The translations under genes and the position numbers were made by a program. Shown one piece after another: positions 36,681 through 47,432 of a DNA stretch of 64,000 nt. Origin of the DNA: Przewalskia tangutica. Taxonomy: Eukaryota > Streptophyta > Magnoliopsida > Solanales > Solanaceae. The stretch is taken from contig CM056726.1 of NCBI GenBank assembly GCA_029844215.1, forward strand, positions 82,079,548-82,143,547. The letters run 5' to 3'. The notes under the pieces are model-generated. The model was not told the origin of the DNA and made no database searches. It was given only the letters and a program-made list of their open reading frames with translations. Every line of letters starts with the position of its first letter. Within the stretch, counting starts at the first letter, position 1.

Positions 36681-37330
36681 GTCGGGCCGAGGAGGTCAGC
36701 CCATCTTGTCTTCTAGCACAGACCGTGTACTCGGTAGTAAGTTGCGAGATGATTATTTCAGAAAGGTTGTAAGGCTGCACGGAGTGCCTACCTTCACCTT
36801 ATGACAGAAAGTGGAGCCAGTGGTACTGTTTCCTTTTTGGAAGTTTTACGAGCGGGTTAAGAACTCGTAAGTCTCGATCGCATTCGCCTCGGGCGATGTT
36901 TGGATTTCGGGAGTAGTTATGGGATTGTTGTCTCCTGTAAAGGGAATGTTTAAGCTACCATTTTCGTATTCGGATGTCGCCTTAGGAAGCCTTGTAGGGC
37001 GGAAGTATAAGTTGCCGATCGATTGGTTCGATGTTGGCGAGTTCGATAGTTGGTTCGTTTGTTCCGGCAGATCGTGGATAAGTGTGATGAGTTTTGGAAA
37101 GCAGAGAAACTTAGCCGTGTTACTTTGGGCCTTTTTGAGTTCATGTGAAGATTAGGCCAGTTGCTGTTTGTTAGCATTGCCGTCCGACTTAGGAAGCGAT
37201 ACGTCCGTCTTCGTATTGTTATGTTCGAAAGTATCAAATCCACCCAGTGTTCCCGATTAATGATGACCACGTTAGAGATAGTAACCGAGATTTGGAAACT
37301 AAGCGATGAAGGGTGGTAAGAGTTCGAGCG
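36680..37330 (+). pseudogene. Integrase relic (end of catalytic core to GPY/F-like region)
   Basis: Integrase inserts the cDNA copy into the genome. Several stretches match the plant Ty3/Gypsy integrase pattern in order. RKVVRLHGVP (about 36760) precedes the second catalytic Asp region, here disrupted. LDFGSSYG lies near 36895. VGRKYKLPIDWFDVGE (about 36985-37035) lies at the end of the core. VMSFGKQRNL (about 37085-37115) leads to a GPF-like motif. A TSVFVLLCSKVSN-like stretch near 37205 may be the last part. Frames change repeatedly and stops are frequent. RT and RNase H are absent. The fragment sits between tail segments that are adjacent in D, so it looks inserted into, or retained within, the tail. 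The pattern comparison is from memory of the family, hence moderate confidence. Confidence 0.65.
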
Positions 37331-37703
37331 TACAAGAAGTGTACGACATCCTCGAGGATCGCAAGCGGCCGGTACCATTTGTTGGGTCGTCGGGCAAGGC
37401 TCGCGACAAAGTGACAAAAGTGGTATCACGACGAGTAAGGAAGAACGAGCATGTATTACGAGCATAGGTGTGATCATTCGTTTGTAAAGAGTAGGGCGAA
37501 GGAGTATCTTTTTAGATCTCGAGTAGGAGTTTTGTGATAGAGGTGATTCCTCGTGGACTTGGAGATAAGTATGCGCGCTTGTTGTGTTGTGACCGGTGTG
37601 GCATGGTTGTTTAAAGTAAGTATAGCAAGAAGGACTATCTTGGCGCTGTTTGTTTGATACCTAGAAGGAACATTCGGGACGAATGTTTCTAAGGAGGGGA
37701 GAA
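37331..37703 (+). other. Noncoding tail of G, end, with PPT
   Basis: Contains a displaced 18-bp copy of the LTR/PBS junction (GTGACAAAAGTGGTATCA, 37411-37428), the inverted repeat AACATTCG/CGAATGTT (37669-37687) and the purine tract CTAAGGAGGGGAGAA (37689-37703). Confidence 0.8.
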
Positions 37704-40700
37704 TGTTATACCCCGTAGTTTCAAGGTATGTATGCGAGGACGTACGTACGAGAATACGACATTGGAATTGGAATGGAAGAAAGAGGTGATTTTTCCACGG
37801 AAAAGTTTCCGGTTTTTGTGAAGGAAAAAGATTCGTTAATGGGAATTGGATTCCCAGATTTGGTATTCGGACTTCTTGGAATTTTAGAGAATTATGGAAT
37901 TTTATTTTCGGAAATGGTCACGTGGGGCCCACGGGAGAAAATTTACGGTTTTGTGGGGCCCACTTTGTTTTCGAGATTTTGGCCATTGTGGATATTTTCG
38001 GTAGATGAAATATTTTGGACGAATAGGAGGGCGACACGTGTCACCCCCCCCCCTAGTTGGCTTGGACGAATTCCACTTTGTACACAACACCCGTTTAGAG
38101 TCGTTTTTCGACGAAACGTTTTACACAACTCGCGTAGGATAAATTCCGGCGATGTCATTTCTAATTTTTGCGAATTTTTCCGAGAGACGAAACATTTTGG
38201 ACCAACGAGAGGGCGACACTTGTCACCCTCTCATTGATGGATGTTACACGGCATTGAGGCCAATTGGATGACAATTTTTGTCAAGTAGTTGGTAGGATAT
38301 TTTGTGTGCAAGTTGGCCAAGGACACTTGCCTAAATCCTCACCCTACACTTGCCTTGCACTTGGCATAATCTTGGCCATTGGTTGGCCATGTCTTGACCT
38401 ATAAATACCCCCCTTGTTGAAGAGTTATTTCATCCTAAATTGAGCAATCTATCTAAGTCTCAAATCCCTCCCTCTCCCTCTTGTTGTTTCGTCCAAACAC
38501 ACCCCTCCCCTTTTGAGAAGCCCTAGCCGAGAGCAACCCCCCCCCCCTCTAAAGCTAGCCTAGCCGAAACACTACCCCCCCTCCCTTGGTAGAAAAGTTG
38601 TCTTCTAGTATTGTTATAATGCCCAAATTACCCTAGCCCAAATCCCTTAGTCCTTAGTAGAAGTTGTGAAGAACTTCTAAGGTTTTCTTGGAGCTACCGG
38701 AGCGCACAACTTAGGAGCTAAACCTTGCTCAGGCGCGACTTTTATCTAGGATATTATTGGGCTTACCGAGGTAAATAACCTTATCCTCCTTTTGTAATTA
38801 GAATATATATACTGTAGAAGTATAGGAATAAGTATTAAATACTTAGAAGGATATCGAAGAATCGAATCAATTATCACAGAAGGGTTTAAAGATGAATAAT
38901 AGAATCGTACTTACATGAATTGTTTTCACAGTAGACTTGAGTAGCTCACCGGGTAGGGAAGTGCTGCCCAAATGACCATAGAATAACGAACCCTCTGCTT
39001 AGAACTTTGTACAGTACAGTCTGGACGTTGATAGACGTATTTGACTGTTATAGGTCGATACTCTGCGCGCGACATATTCAACTTGGCAGGAGGTTTTCGC
39101 CGAGAAGGTATGTGATTCTTCCTAAAGCATGATATTTTACAATATATATAGTACGGTAGACGTACATGTGTTAACTGAATAATAACTACGGCAATGTCTT
39201 TGACTTAAGCCTGAATAATACTTACGGCAATGCCTCACGGCTTAAGCCTGAATAACACTTGCGGCAATGCCTCACGGCTTAAGCCTGAATAATAAAGAAC
39301 TGAAAACATTTCAAAGGAATACTGAATCATTTTTTAACAGAAGAGTAACATTTGGTTTTAAAAGCTTAAGAGTTATACTAGCTTTATGGGAGGTTAGGTA
39401 TAACGGCTTAAGAGTGATAAAAAGAACGATTTATTGATTTAAGGAAATAAGAGACTTGACTTATTATACTAATATGAATTTTGTTAAAAAGTGTGAAACC
39501 TCATTAGTGAGTAATTAGTATTTTTGGTTTTCAAAAGGAATGATGTTTTACCAATCAGAATAAATGTCGAACAAACCACGTAGCTAATAAAGGGAATTAT
39601 TTTGACTAATAAGGTATTATTAAAACTAGTAGAAACTTCCATCTGCATAGGAGCTAAGATGAGACAAAAGGATATTACATTTACTAGATCATGGCTGCTG
39701 TAATAAGATTGTTACAAATAATAAATAACCTACTCACACTTAGGGTATATGTTTCTCAAATTGTTTTAAAGGATTAAAACTATGAACTACAAACCCTTTC
39801 GAAAATGAGAAACTTGAGTAATTGAAATTAGGCAAACTTGAACGTTAGGAAAAGAATGTTGTTACTTGATTTTACAAGGAGAAGTGTTTTAATGTACTTC
39901 AAAAGATAATTACTCTATTTTTATACTACGGTCATTGTGTGACTTTTGTAAAAGAAACAGATCTTTTAAAAGAGTAATACATGAAGTACTTTGGGGCTAA
40001 CAACCCGAACTTGTTATCATAATGTAGAAAGTACCTTGTGTGAATAACTTGATTGTATTGATTTGTGATAGTCTTGTAATATTTTCTTGTTATTTGGATA
40101 AGTAAACATGTTAGGATGCTACGTGAGTTAGTATCTTGTGATATTTGTGGAAAGGGGTTTTTCCTTGTTGTGCTTATGTTGTTTAGCAATAATCGGTTAT
40201 GTTGATATTATATCATTCATAACTCCGGTTAAGCCCTCCGTCGCGGGTAGACTCAGCGGGTCGATGGACCTATGATTCGAGAATACCTTATGCGCGGTGC
40301 AGATGGCCTATGCGGAATCGCGGGAGTTCCAGTTAGTATCGCCGCCTTGTGGTCATGCGGTTCTTGTAGCCATGCGGACGACGAGTCTAGGACGCTGCCG
40401 GGAGTAGCTACCCTCGATGCGGGGTTATACCTCATGCGGCCTATCTGCTTTGGCCTGCGCGAGTCGCGGAAGTTCGAGGACTAGACGCGCACATTAGATC
40501 TGCGCGAGTGGCGGCTTTGATCATGTGACGGCCTAGACAGATCTCATAATCTGATTTATGACCTTGTTGGTACCGGGTTTTAGTAGTCGGCCACGCCTTC
40601 GCATTTACCCCGCACGGTTCTATTGTGATGACTTTGAGGGCATGAGTCCACGACTTGACACGATCGCTTATTTATTTGTGAATCGTAGTTTTGGCTTATC

Positions 40701-41187
40701 ATACATGTCTCCCGCCTTATATAGACTACTATGATTTCATTTACGTATTTTCGCCACATACTTGGTACCTATCAGATCGACCTCCTTCGGGCCGCGTTCA
40801 TGCCGCAGGTAAAGGTACTCCTACTGTTGATCCCCGTTCTTAGGATCACCGCTTCAGCGTTGGGAAAGCTCCGTTTCTCCGGAAGCTTAGCATTTTGGTA
40901 TGGTCCCCTGTCGTTGTAGATATTCGTATTCAGGGGTATGGCGGGGCCCTGTCCCGCCATTGTTGTTTTAAACTCTTAGAGGTCTGTAGACCTGTTGTAA
41001 GGTTGGGATGTAACTGTTCATTTTGGGTTATTTATATACATTATGCCGAAAGGCAACTTTTTTTCCAGAACCGTGTCTTATTTATACCGCTTTCATATCT
41101 TGGTTGTTTTATATTCCGCTGGTTTTCTCTCGATGTATGACTACCGGGTGCGGGTAGGCACGATCCACGCCGGAACGGGTCGTGACA
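37704..41187 (+). repeat. 3' LTR of G (3484 bp)
   Basis: TGTTATACCCCGTAG to GGGTCGTGACA, followed directly by the ATAGA duplication. The 37-bp unit AAGCCTGAATAAYACTT plus RCGGCAATGCCTCACGGCTT is repeated in tandem at about 39208-39290. The dyad ATGGCGGG/CCCGCCAT lies at 40938-40960. Confidence 0.95.
37919..38407 (+). promoter_or_regulatory. Candidate U3 promoter, 3' LTR of G
   Basis: CACGTG at 37919-37924 and 38035-38040, GGGGCCCAC beside the first, TATAAATA at 38400-38407. Confidence 0.5.
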
Positions 41188-41200
41188 ATAGAAACGTGTG

Positions 41201-41446
41201 GAATACATTCCCGGTTCATCTCATGAACTCGGTAGTCGGGTAGAATACATTCCCGGTCCATCCCATGGACGCGGTAGTCGAGTGAAATACATTCCCGGTT
41301 CATCCCATGAACGCGGTAGTCGAGTGAAATACATTCCCGGTTCATCCCATGAACGCGGTAGTCGAGTGAAATACATTCCCGGTTCATCCCATGAACACGG
41401 TAGTCGGGTGGAATACATTCCCGGTTCATCCCATGAACCGTAGAAT
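41201..41446 (-). repeat. 42-bp minisatellite, 6 units, in C
   Basis: GAATACATTCCCGG starts at 41201, 41243, 41285, 41327, 41369 and 41411. 42 is divisible by 3, which explains the long open frames on both strands. Confidence 0.95.
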
Positions 41447-43526
41447 GAGTAAAATACAAGATTTGCACAACAAGGCTATGACAATAAGCATAGGCAGGTT
41501 TCACAACAACAATCATAGGCAAGTTATACACAACTCAAGGTACTTTCTTTTATGTCAAAGTCCGGGTTTTAACCCTAAAGTACTACGTACGTTAAATTCC
41601 TTTTAAGAGATCCATTCCTTTTATAAAAGTCACCCAATACCCGTAGTATAAAAATAGAGTGACTTACATCTTTTAAGTAAACCAAAACAATTTCCATACT
41701 TTCCTTTTTAAAAACCAATTAAGGCAATACCATGCCTTCTTTTTAGACCAAAACACTTCTCTTTTTAAAGTCAAGTTACCACATTAAAACCAATGATAAA
41801 ACCCTTCTTTTGTTTTCATAAAGTCGTTATAACCAACTTCCCATAAAGCTGTTATAACACTTTATGTTTTAAACCATTTTAAGACAAAACAATGCCTTCC
41901 TTTTCCCTAGAGTTCCAGTTTGCCTAATTTCAATTACTCCAGTCTCTTTATTTTATTTTAGAAAAGTTTCATAGTTCATAGTCTTAATCATTCTAAGAAT
42001 ATAATTCTCTTTTAAACAATCTGAGAAACATATGCCTTATATGAGTGTAGGTTATTCTTGTTCATAATCAATTTTATTAAGCAGCCATGATCTAGGAAAT
42101 GTAATATCATTTTGTCTCATCTTAGCTTCTATGCAGATGGAGGTTTCTACTGGTTTTAATAATACAATTCATTAGTCAGTACATTTCCTTTATTAACGCT
42201 GCAGTGGTTCGTTCGATACTAGTTCACATTTCCGAAATCCATATAACATTCTTAATGCCGTTATACCTAACTTCCCATAAAGCTAGTATAACCCTTAAGT
42301 TTTCAAAAACCAAGTATTACTCTTTTATCAAAATGATTCATAAATCTTTTGAAATACTTCATGTTCTTTATTATCGCACATCAAGCCAGTCATAGTTCAA
42401 ATCAGTTACCTTTTAAAAATCACAAAGCATTCTCTTACCTACATAAAGCTATTATAACCAACTTCCCATAAAGTCGTTATAACACTTTATGTTGTAGACC
42501 AATCAAATACCTTTAACACATGTACGTCTACCGTACTACATAGTTATACACATATCATGCTAGAAGAGATAGGAAGAGGTTCACATACCTCGCGACGAGT
42601 ATCGACTAATAGCAAAACGCTCCAAGTACTCCAAACCGTCGGCTACTCCTTAAGCCAAGTAGATCGCGCCACCCGTAGTACTTCAACCTATAAAGGCCAC
42701 AAGGCGCCTATTAACATCTAGATCTCAACGTAGAATATTCTACGTAAAATTCGCAGACTCTCCCCGCAACAGAATCTCCTCTACCGAGGCCGCTACTGTG
42801 CCAACCAGGGGGTTTACACGTCTAACCGGACGTGTACAATTCTACTCCACAGTAATGCTAGATAAGTCTCAGAATACACCCTATGTAATTACGATTCGCT
42901 TTTCCTCTTTATTCTTGAGCTTAAGTCAAAAGACATTGCCGCAAAACTACGCTCGATTCCTTTTCAATATTCATACTATATATAGTATACTTCAACTATA
43001 TATTCTAACAATCATGTAATTTCCAATTACAATAGGGGGACAAGATATTTACCTCGATAAGCCCAAAATTATCCAAGTTATATGTCGCTCCTGAGCAAGG
43101 TTTAGCTCCTACTCCGTGCGCTCCAATTCGCTCCAAGAAACCCTTAGAAGTCCTACGCAACTTCTACTTATAACTTCAACTACGGTGAAGATTTTCCTTA
43201 GGTTTCATCTCACGGCTAAAGGAAAGGATAATCGTATGTTCCGGGTTTTTTCAGATAGAGGTACTTTGGAAAGTACTACAAGGTATATGGGCTAAGGTAT
43301 TTTGGGCATTACAACAACACTGAGAGTATTTCTCAACCAAGGAGGATAGTATTTCGACTTAGCACAACAAGGTCGTGGGGTTTTCACGAGGGCCTCCAAG
43401 AGGGGAGGGTGTTTCTGGCTAGGCTACCACAAAGGGGAGGGTGTGGTGGACGAGAGCAACAAGAGGAGAGGAGGATTTTGCCTTAGGAATTTTCAAGTGA
43501 TGAAGAAAGTCTTCAACTGAAGGGAG

Positions 43527-43724
43527 TATTTATAGGCTAACCAAAGGCCAACCAAGGGCCAAGATGAAGCCAAGTGCATAGCAAGTGTAAGGCCAAGATT
43601 CACCCAAGTACACCTTATCCATCTACCACCAAAATATCCTACCTAACCCTTGACCAAGGGAAAGGCACAAAATCGTCCAAATCAAGCCCATTTTGCCGTC
43701 CAATGAGGGTGACACTTGTCACCC
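43527..43724 (-). promoter_or_regulatory. Candidate U3 promoter of C
   Basis: TATAAATA on the minus strand (43527-43534). The 18-bp near-palindrome at 43707-43724 has CACTTG in place of CACGTG. Confidence 0.4.
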
Positions 43725-43938
43725 TCCCGTTGGTCCAAAATATTTCATCTCCCGGAAAAATCCGCAAAAATAATAAATGACATAGCCGGAATTTTCCCTA
43801 CGTAAGCTGTGGAAACGTTTCGTCGGAAAACGACTCTTTTCGCTAGTTGTGCACAATTCGTCCAAAGTGCCTAACTTTAAGGCTAAACTTTTATACGTAC
43901 GCCCTTACGTACATACTCTGGAAATACGGGGTATAACA

Positions 43939-44470
43939 TATTCTATGTGTGCCTTGATAAGTACTTTGGCCTGTCTAATTGAGAATTATTCTATGTGTGC
44001 CTTGATAAGTACTTTGGCCTGTTTAATTGAGAATTATTCTATGTGTGCCTTGATAAGTACTTTGGCCTGTCTAATTGAGAATTATTCTAAGTGTGCCTTG
44101 ATAAGTACTTTGGCCTATCTAATTGAGAATTATTCTATGTGTGCCTTGATAAGTACTTTGGCCTGTTTAATTGAGAATTATTCTATGTGTGCCTTGATAA
44201 GTACTTTGGCATGTCTAATTGAGAATTATTCTATGTGTGCCTTGATAAGTACTTTGGCATGTCTAATTGAGAATTATTCTATGTGTGCCTTGATAAGTAC
44301 GTTGGCCTGTTTAATTGAGAATTATTCTATGTGTGCCTTGATAAGTACTTTGGCCTGTCTAATTGAGAATTATTCTATGTGTGCCTTGATAAGTACTTTG
44401 GCCTGTCTAATTGAGAATTATTCTATGTGTGCCTTGATAAGTACTTTGGCTTGTTTAATTGAGAATTGCC
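43939..44470 (+). repeat. 48-bp minisatellite, 11 units, 3' LTR of A
   Basis: Same unit as 11675-12298. The last unit shows the same AATTGCCAATGTGTGC end as in the 5' LTR, so the array borders are homologous. Confidence 0.93.
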
Positions 44471-44594
44471 AATGTGTGCTGGTGATAGCATTTGAGTACA
44501 AGTATTATGTTTTATTACGTTGTCGCGTCTCTCGGTTGGAGGGTCGGCTTCCTTGTTGTAAGTTTACTTGGACGTACCGACAGTGAGGTGGGAT

Positions 44595-45105
44595 TCCACG
44601 GGTATGCTTCCATTATTTGTATTACCCCATGGTCATGCTTATACAATGTGGGATTCCGGGGCATGCGACCACGAGGGATACTCCTTGGACATGCTTATAC
44701 GATGTGGGATTCCTGGGCATGTGACCAGGAGCGGGTGAGATTCACGGATTTGTTTGTATTACCCCATGGTCATGCTTATACGATGTGGGATTCCGGGGCA
44801 TGCGACCACGAGGGATACTCCTTGGACATGCTTATACGATGTGGGATTCCGGGGCATGTGACCAGGAGGCGGGTTAGAATCCCGGATTTGTGTGTATTAC
44901 CCTATGGTCATGCTTATACGATGTGGGATTCCGGGGCATGCGACCACGTGGGATATTGTTACTCCTTGGACATGCTTATACGATGTGGGATTCCGGGGCA
45001 TGTGATCAGGAGGCGGGTTAGACTCCCGGATTTGTTTGTATTACCCCATGGTCATGCTTATACGATGTGGGATTCCGGGGCATGCGACCACGAGGGATAC
45101 TGTTA
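44595..45105 (+). repeat. 137-144 bp repeat, 4 units, 3' LTR of A
   Basis: GGTCATGCTTATAC recurs near 44631, 44768, 44907 and 45051. Each unit has two half-units around GATGTGGGATTCCGGGGCATG. The 5' LTR version (12403-12900) is shortened at many CAGG/CCGG sites. Confidence 0.9.
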
Positions 45106-45777
45106 TTATGACTTGGTGTTATATTATATCATGGACTGCCGACAGTGAGAAAGGATTCCACGGGCATGATTGATATTATGGGCGTGAGACCCATGGTTAT
45201 ATTTGAGTAGTGACTTTGAGGGCATGCGTCCCTGACTTGATATAATCGCTTATGTATCAGGTAATCGTAGGTTGGCTATCATACATGTCTCTGTTTTGTT
45301 TAGATCGTTATGATTTCATTACTGATTTCATCGCTCACATACTTGGTACATTCTTCGTACTGACCTCCTTCGGGGGGCTGCGTTCATGCCGCAGGTTTAG
45401 GTACGCAGTTTGGTGATCTGCAGGTGTAGGACCCTGCTCAGAGTTTTTGGATAGCTCCTTCTGTTCAGGAGTTTATCTTTTGGTATAGTTCCTTCAGTAC
45501 AGGCTTTTGTACGGTTATGGGTACGGCGGGGCCTTGTCCCGTCATGTTTCTGTAAACTCTTAGAGGTCTGTATTCATATGTGGGATTGGACTCATGTACG
45601 GTGTAGTGTCTTTTGTTTATGTATATTATATGGCAGCCTTGTCGGCTTTGCCCTTGCACGTACGTTGGTTTTAAAAAAAATGAGGCGTTATTTAATTTCC
45701 GCAGTTTACTTAGTTGTTAAGGTAGAAGGGTGCCCAGGTAGGGCACCAGTCACGGGCCCGGGGTTTTGGTCGTGACA

Positions 45778-46039
45778 AGCCCACAGAACTTCCAACGCCC
45801 GTAACTTCCTACCCCGATGTCCAATCGACGAGTGGTTTGTTGCGTTGGAAACTAGACTCAACGAACTTCATACTAGTCTTTTAAAACACCTCAAAACTCC
45901 TAAAGAATTAGGGGATATACCGCTCCAAAGTTGACTGGACGTCTGCCTACAACATTTTGCCAACCCAACTTTCCAAATTCAAATCTTATTTCCTTTCGTA
46001 CGTTCTTAACTTATTCTCTTGAATTTACGGGGTATAACA
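45778..46039 (-). repeat. LTR of E, remaining part
   Basis: After A ends, a stretch without coding signal runs to TTACGGGGTATAACA, the reverse complement of an LTR start. What follows is the leader of D, so 46039 is the right end of E. Assignment to the same LTR as 5931-9426 rests on boundary logic, not on a second copy to compare. Confidence 0.65.
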
Positions 46040-46179
46040 ATCGGCATGTTGTGCACCATACCTATAATCAGGAGGCTACAAGATATTTAGGATTGGTTTC
46101 CATTCTTCTCACTCTGAGATCGTGCGATAGAGCTGTGTTATAAGTTGGACTCCCTCTGACGTATTCTTTTAAACCAGTT

Positions 46180-47432
46180 ATGCCTCCACGCAAGGCAACC
46201 AGGGTCCAGAAGGGCAAGGCAGCAGAGAGAGATGCTAGTAGAACACAGAGGGTTACGAGGGCACAGGCCCAGTCATTACCTGAGGTAGTGCTTCAGACGG
46301 CGAGTTCTACGACGCCGCCAGCCCCAGGAGAGTTTAGAGCAGCAACGGTCTCTACTGAGGCCACAGTACCTGAGCCTTCAGTCCCACGGTCAGGAACAGA
46401 AGATATGGGTTACAAGGAGATGGCCCAGTTACTAGCTAGGATTGTGGCGAGGCATGAGGACAGACGGGAGCCGGTAGTACTAGTGGCACAGCCCAGAGCT
46501 GATAGTTTGAGGCTTCGGGTCTTTTTGAGTTGCAGTCCACCAGAGTTATATGGATCAAGAACTGAGGAAGATCCTCAGGAGTTTATTCGACAGCTGCAGC
46601 GGATCATGAAGGTGATCAAGGCCTCAGAGGCAGAGTCAGTGATATTGGGTTCTCATCAGCTGCGTGATATTGCAGTCAACTGGTATGATTCATGGGAACT
46701 GCCCTGTGGGGAGCATGCGCTCACCGGCCGACGAGTTCTCAGAGGCATTTTTTAACTACTTCTTGCCTCTACAGATGAAGTGAGCCCGGGTGGATAGGTT
46801 TTTGATGTTGAGACAGAATGGGCGGACGGTTTGAGAGTACAACATAGATTTCGACTCATTAGCTCGGTATGCCCCCACTCTAGTGGTCGACATGGAGGAT
46901 AGAGTGCACCGATATGTCACAGGACTTGATGATTATCTAGAAGAGGGTTGTACGGGAGTAGCTCTTTAGCCGGACATGGACATTTCCTGCATACAGGCTT
47001 ATGCACAGGGGACCGAGGAACGTAGAGGTCGACGAAATGAACGAGATCAGCATAAGAGGGCCAAGACAGCAGGGTCCTTTAGTAACTTTCGAGGCGGGCC
47101 GCCTCAACAGCAGACTAGTTATGCGCCTCCGCCAGTACAGAGTGGTCCTCCACGCCTTGAGACGTCCGGATATTCGGAGCAGTCGGGCTCCAAGGGTTGA
47201 GCCGGGAGTAGGGTGTTGGCGGATGGTCACCCTACCTCTGTGGCCATCGTGGTAGCTCATGCGTGAGTGTCATAGTATTCAGAGAGCTTGTTTTACCTGC
47301 GGCCAACAGGGCCATTTTGCGAGGAATTGTCCGACCAGAGGTAGCGCAGATATTAAGACTCGTCCTTCGGGATCGGTGGCTGGTTCATCGCCTTCTATAG
47401 CTATGCGTCCAGCAGGGCAGGATTATGATTAG
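46180..47432 (+). pseudogene. gag: gag pseudogene of D (best preserved N-terminus)
   Basis: ATG at 46180, MPPRKATRVQKGKAAERDAS. 191 codons are open, with a disordered Ala/Pro-rich start and then the Retrotrans_gag core FLSCSPPELYGSRTEEDPQE, RIMKVIKASEAESVILGS and LRDIAVNWYDSWELP. A small indel near 46715 shifts the frame. The core continues in frame 2 (DEFSEAFFNYFLPLQMK, LARYAPTLVVDMEDR, GLDDYLEEG) with in-frame stops TGA 46781, TGA 46832 and TAG 46967. Each corresponds to CGA or CAG by one C-to-T change. IQAYAQGTEE and a basic linker follow, a second shift occurs, and the knuckle CFTCGQQGHFARNC is intact near 47289-47330; the first knuckle is damaged. The frame ends at TAG 47430-47432. A full copy would be about 420 codons. 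Confidence 0.92.

Larger units (their letters stand above)
31572..41187 (+). mobile_element. Element G: complete 9.6-kb element inserted in C
   Basis: Flanked by ATAGA at 31567-31571 and 41188-41192. It has LTRs of 3471 and 3484 bp, PBS, leader hairpin, gag remains, an integrase relic, tail and purine tract. Long AT-rich parts of the two LTRs appear essentially identical, which suggests this is one of the youngest insertions in view. Confidence 0.95.
30905..43938 (-). mobile_element. C: solo LTR inserted in 3' LTR of A, itself split by G
   Basis: Flanked by TATTC at 30900-30904 and 43939-43943. Outside G it is a single minus-strand LTR (30905-31571 plus 41193-43938, about 3.4 kb) running TGTCACGACCC to GGGTATAACA, with no internal region. 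It therefore became a solo LTR, most simply before G landed in it. Confidence 0.9.
9427..45777 (+). mobile_element. Element A: gag-only LTR retrotransposon, split by B and C
   Basis: It comprises a 5' LTR (9427-13546), PBS, leader, deleted gag, tail (14607-14734 and 27893-28525), purine tract and 3' LTR (28526-30904 and 43939-45777). The pieces join because both interruptions are flanked by exact 5-bp duplications, AGAAT for B and TATTC for C. A lies inside the LTR of E. Its first four bases are CTCT instead of TGTT, and I see no matching target duplication for the right-hand AGCCC. Confidence 0.85.
43939..45777 (+). repeat. 3' LTR of A, second part
   Basis: It starts with the right TATTC duplication, completes the 48-bp array (11 units to about 44470), then carries the 137-144 bp array. 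It ends GGTCGTGACA at 45777. Confidence 0.92.

Noticed and set aside
36950..37477. 175-codon minus-strand ORF
   Set aside because: It lies antisense to the decayed integrase relic and tail of G; no recognisable domain.
44492..45148. 218-codon ORF in 3' LTR of A
   Set aside because: Runs through the 137-144 bp repeat; the 5' LTR version is broken.
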